Origin: Nocardioides sp.
GTDB lineage: Bacteria > Actinomycetota > Actinomycetes > Propionibacteriales > Nocardioidaceae
DNA length: 32,807 nucleotides
Direction of reading: 5' to 3'
NCBI GenBank assembly: GCA_025965275.1
Contig: JAOPXG010000075.1
Coordinates: forward strand, 1 to 32,807
Under the pieces are notes generated by a model that saw only the letters and a program-made list of their open reading frames with translations, made no database searches and had not been told where the DNA came from. This document shows positions 32,702 to 32,807 of this stretch, piece by piece (position 1 is the first letter of the stretch; every line of letters begins with the position of its first letter). Position numbers and translations under genes: made by a program.

Positions 32702-32807
32702 TCAGGCGAGCGCCGCCTCGATGCTCGCAGCCACGGAGTCGAGCTCGGCCGAGGCGGACGCGCCCGCCCCGGCAGTGGTGAGGAGGTCGATCCTCCGTCG
32801 CCCGTCG
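32702..32807 (-). CDS. C-terminus of a probable MarR-type regulator (5' part outside window)
   Basis: A minus-strand frame enters from the window edge and ends at a TGA (32704-32702), giving the last 34 residues of a protein. They begin DGRRRIDLLTTAG, which resembles the wing and following strand of MarR-family winged helices (DGRRRxxxLTxxG), and end in an Ala/Ser/Glu-rich helix. Only this short tail is visible, so the family call is tentative. Confidence 0.45.
   Translation of the reverse strand, partial: DGRRRIDLLTTAGAGASASAELDSVAASIEAALA

Overview
The window is about 70% GC, uses GTG/TTG starts and strongly GC-ending codons. It carries an F420-type PPOX-fold enzyme and an oligoribonuclease gene next to tRNA-His, an arrangement also known in mycobacteria. 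This fits a high-GC actinobacterium, most like Nocardioides or a relative in the Propionibacteriales. The genus is an inference from gene style, not a measured match.

Bases 1-11906 are all on the minus strand. Reading downstream from 11906 they are: a 1735-residue secreted protein with ten tandem DUF11/DUF7507-like repeats, a ClC-family chloride transporter, an atypical LuxR-type regulator, a YihY/BrkB membrane protein, a FAD oxidoreductase with a C-terminal Rieske domain, a PPOX-fold protein, a secreted trypsin-like protease, and a secreted protein with a Pro-Gly-Thr-Thr-Asp tail that runs off the window. Bases 11907-13561 look like a disturbed patch. They hold a compositionally different CPBP-family membrane protein, the N-terminal stub of an IS110 transposase, and tRNA-Lys(CTT) with a terminator hairpin.

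Bases 13562-29966 are ordinary chromosomal genes: a PYROXD2-like FAD oxidoreductase, an orphan sensor histidine kinase, a pirin, a penicillin-acylase-family hydrolase without a signal peptide, a MarR-GNAT fusion with a palindrome at its start, a small lipoprotein, a tandem pair of CNNM/CorC-type transporters behind a hairpin that hides the ribosome binding site, tRNA-His(GTG), oligoribonuclease, a MauE/DoxX plus DsbA-like redox pair, a putative 21-residue membrane peptide, an adenosine-deaminase-family enzyme, a second atypical LuxR regulator, a DUF1684 protein and a methyltransferase.

Bases 29980-32597 are bounded by a perfect 34-bp direct repeat. The right copy is the 3' part of tRNA-Arg(TCT) and the left copy is a detached fragment of it, which looks like the footprint of a small integrated element. 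Inside are a lipoprotein sulfatase and a frameshifted sulfotransferase remnant, but no integrase. The last 100 bases hold the C-terminus of a probable MarR-type regulator.

I did not find a clear new defence or biosynthetic system. The best leads are the att-flanked sulfatase island, the RBS-masking hairpin before the CNNM pair, the two paralogous regulators with eroded receiver domains, and the repeat-built surface protein.
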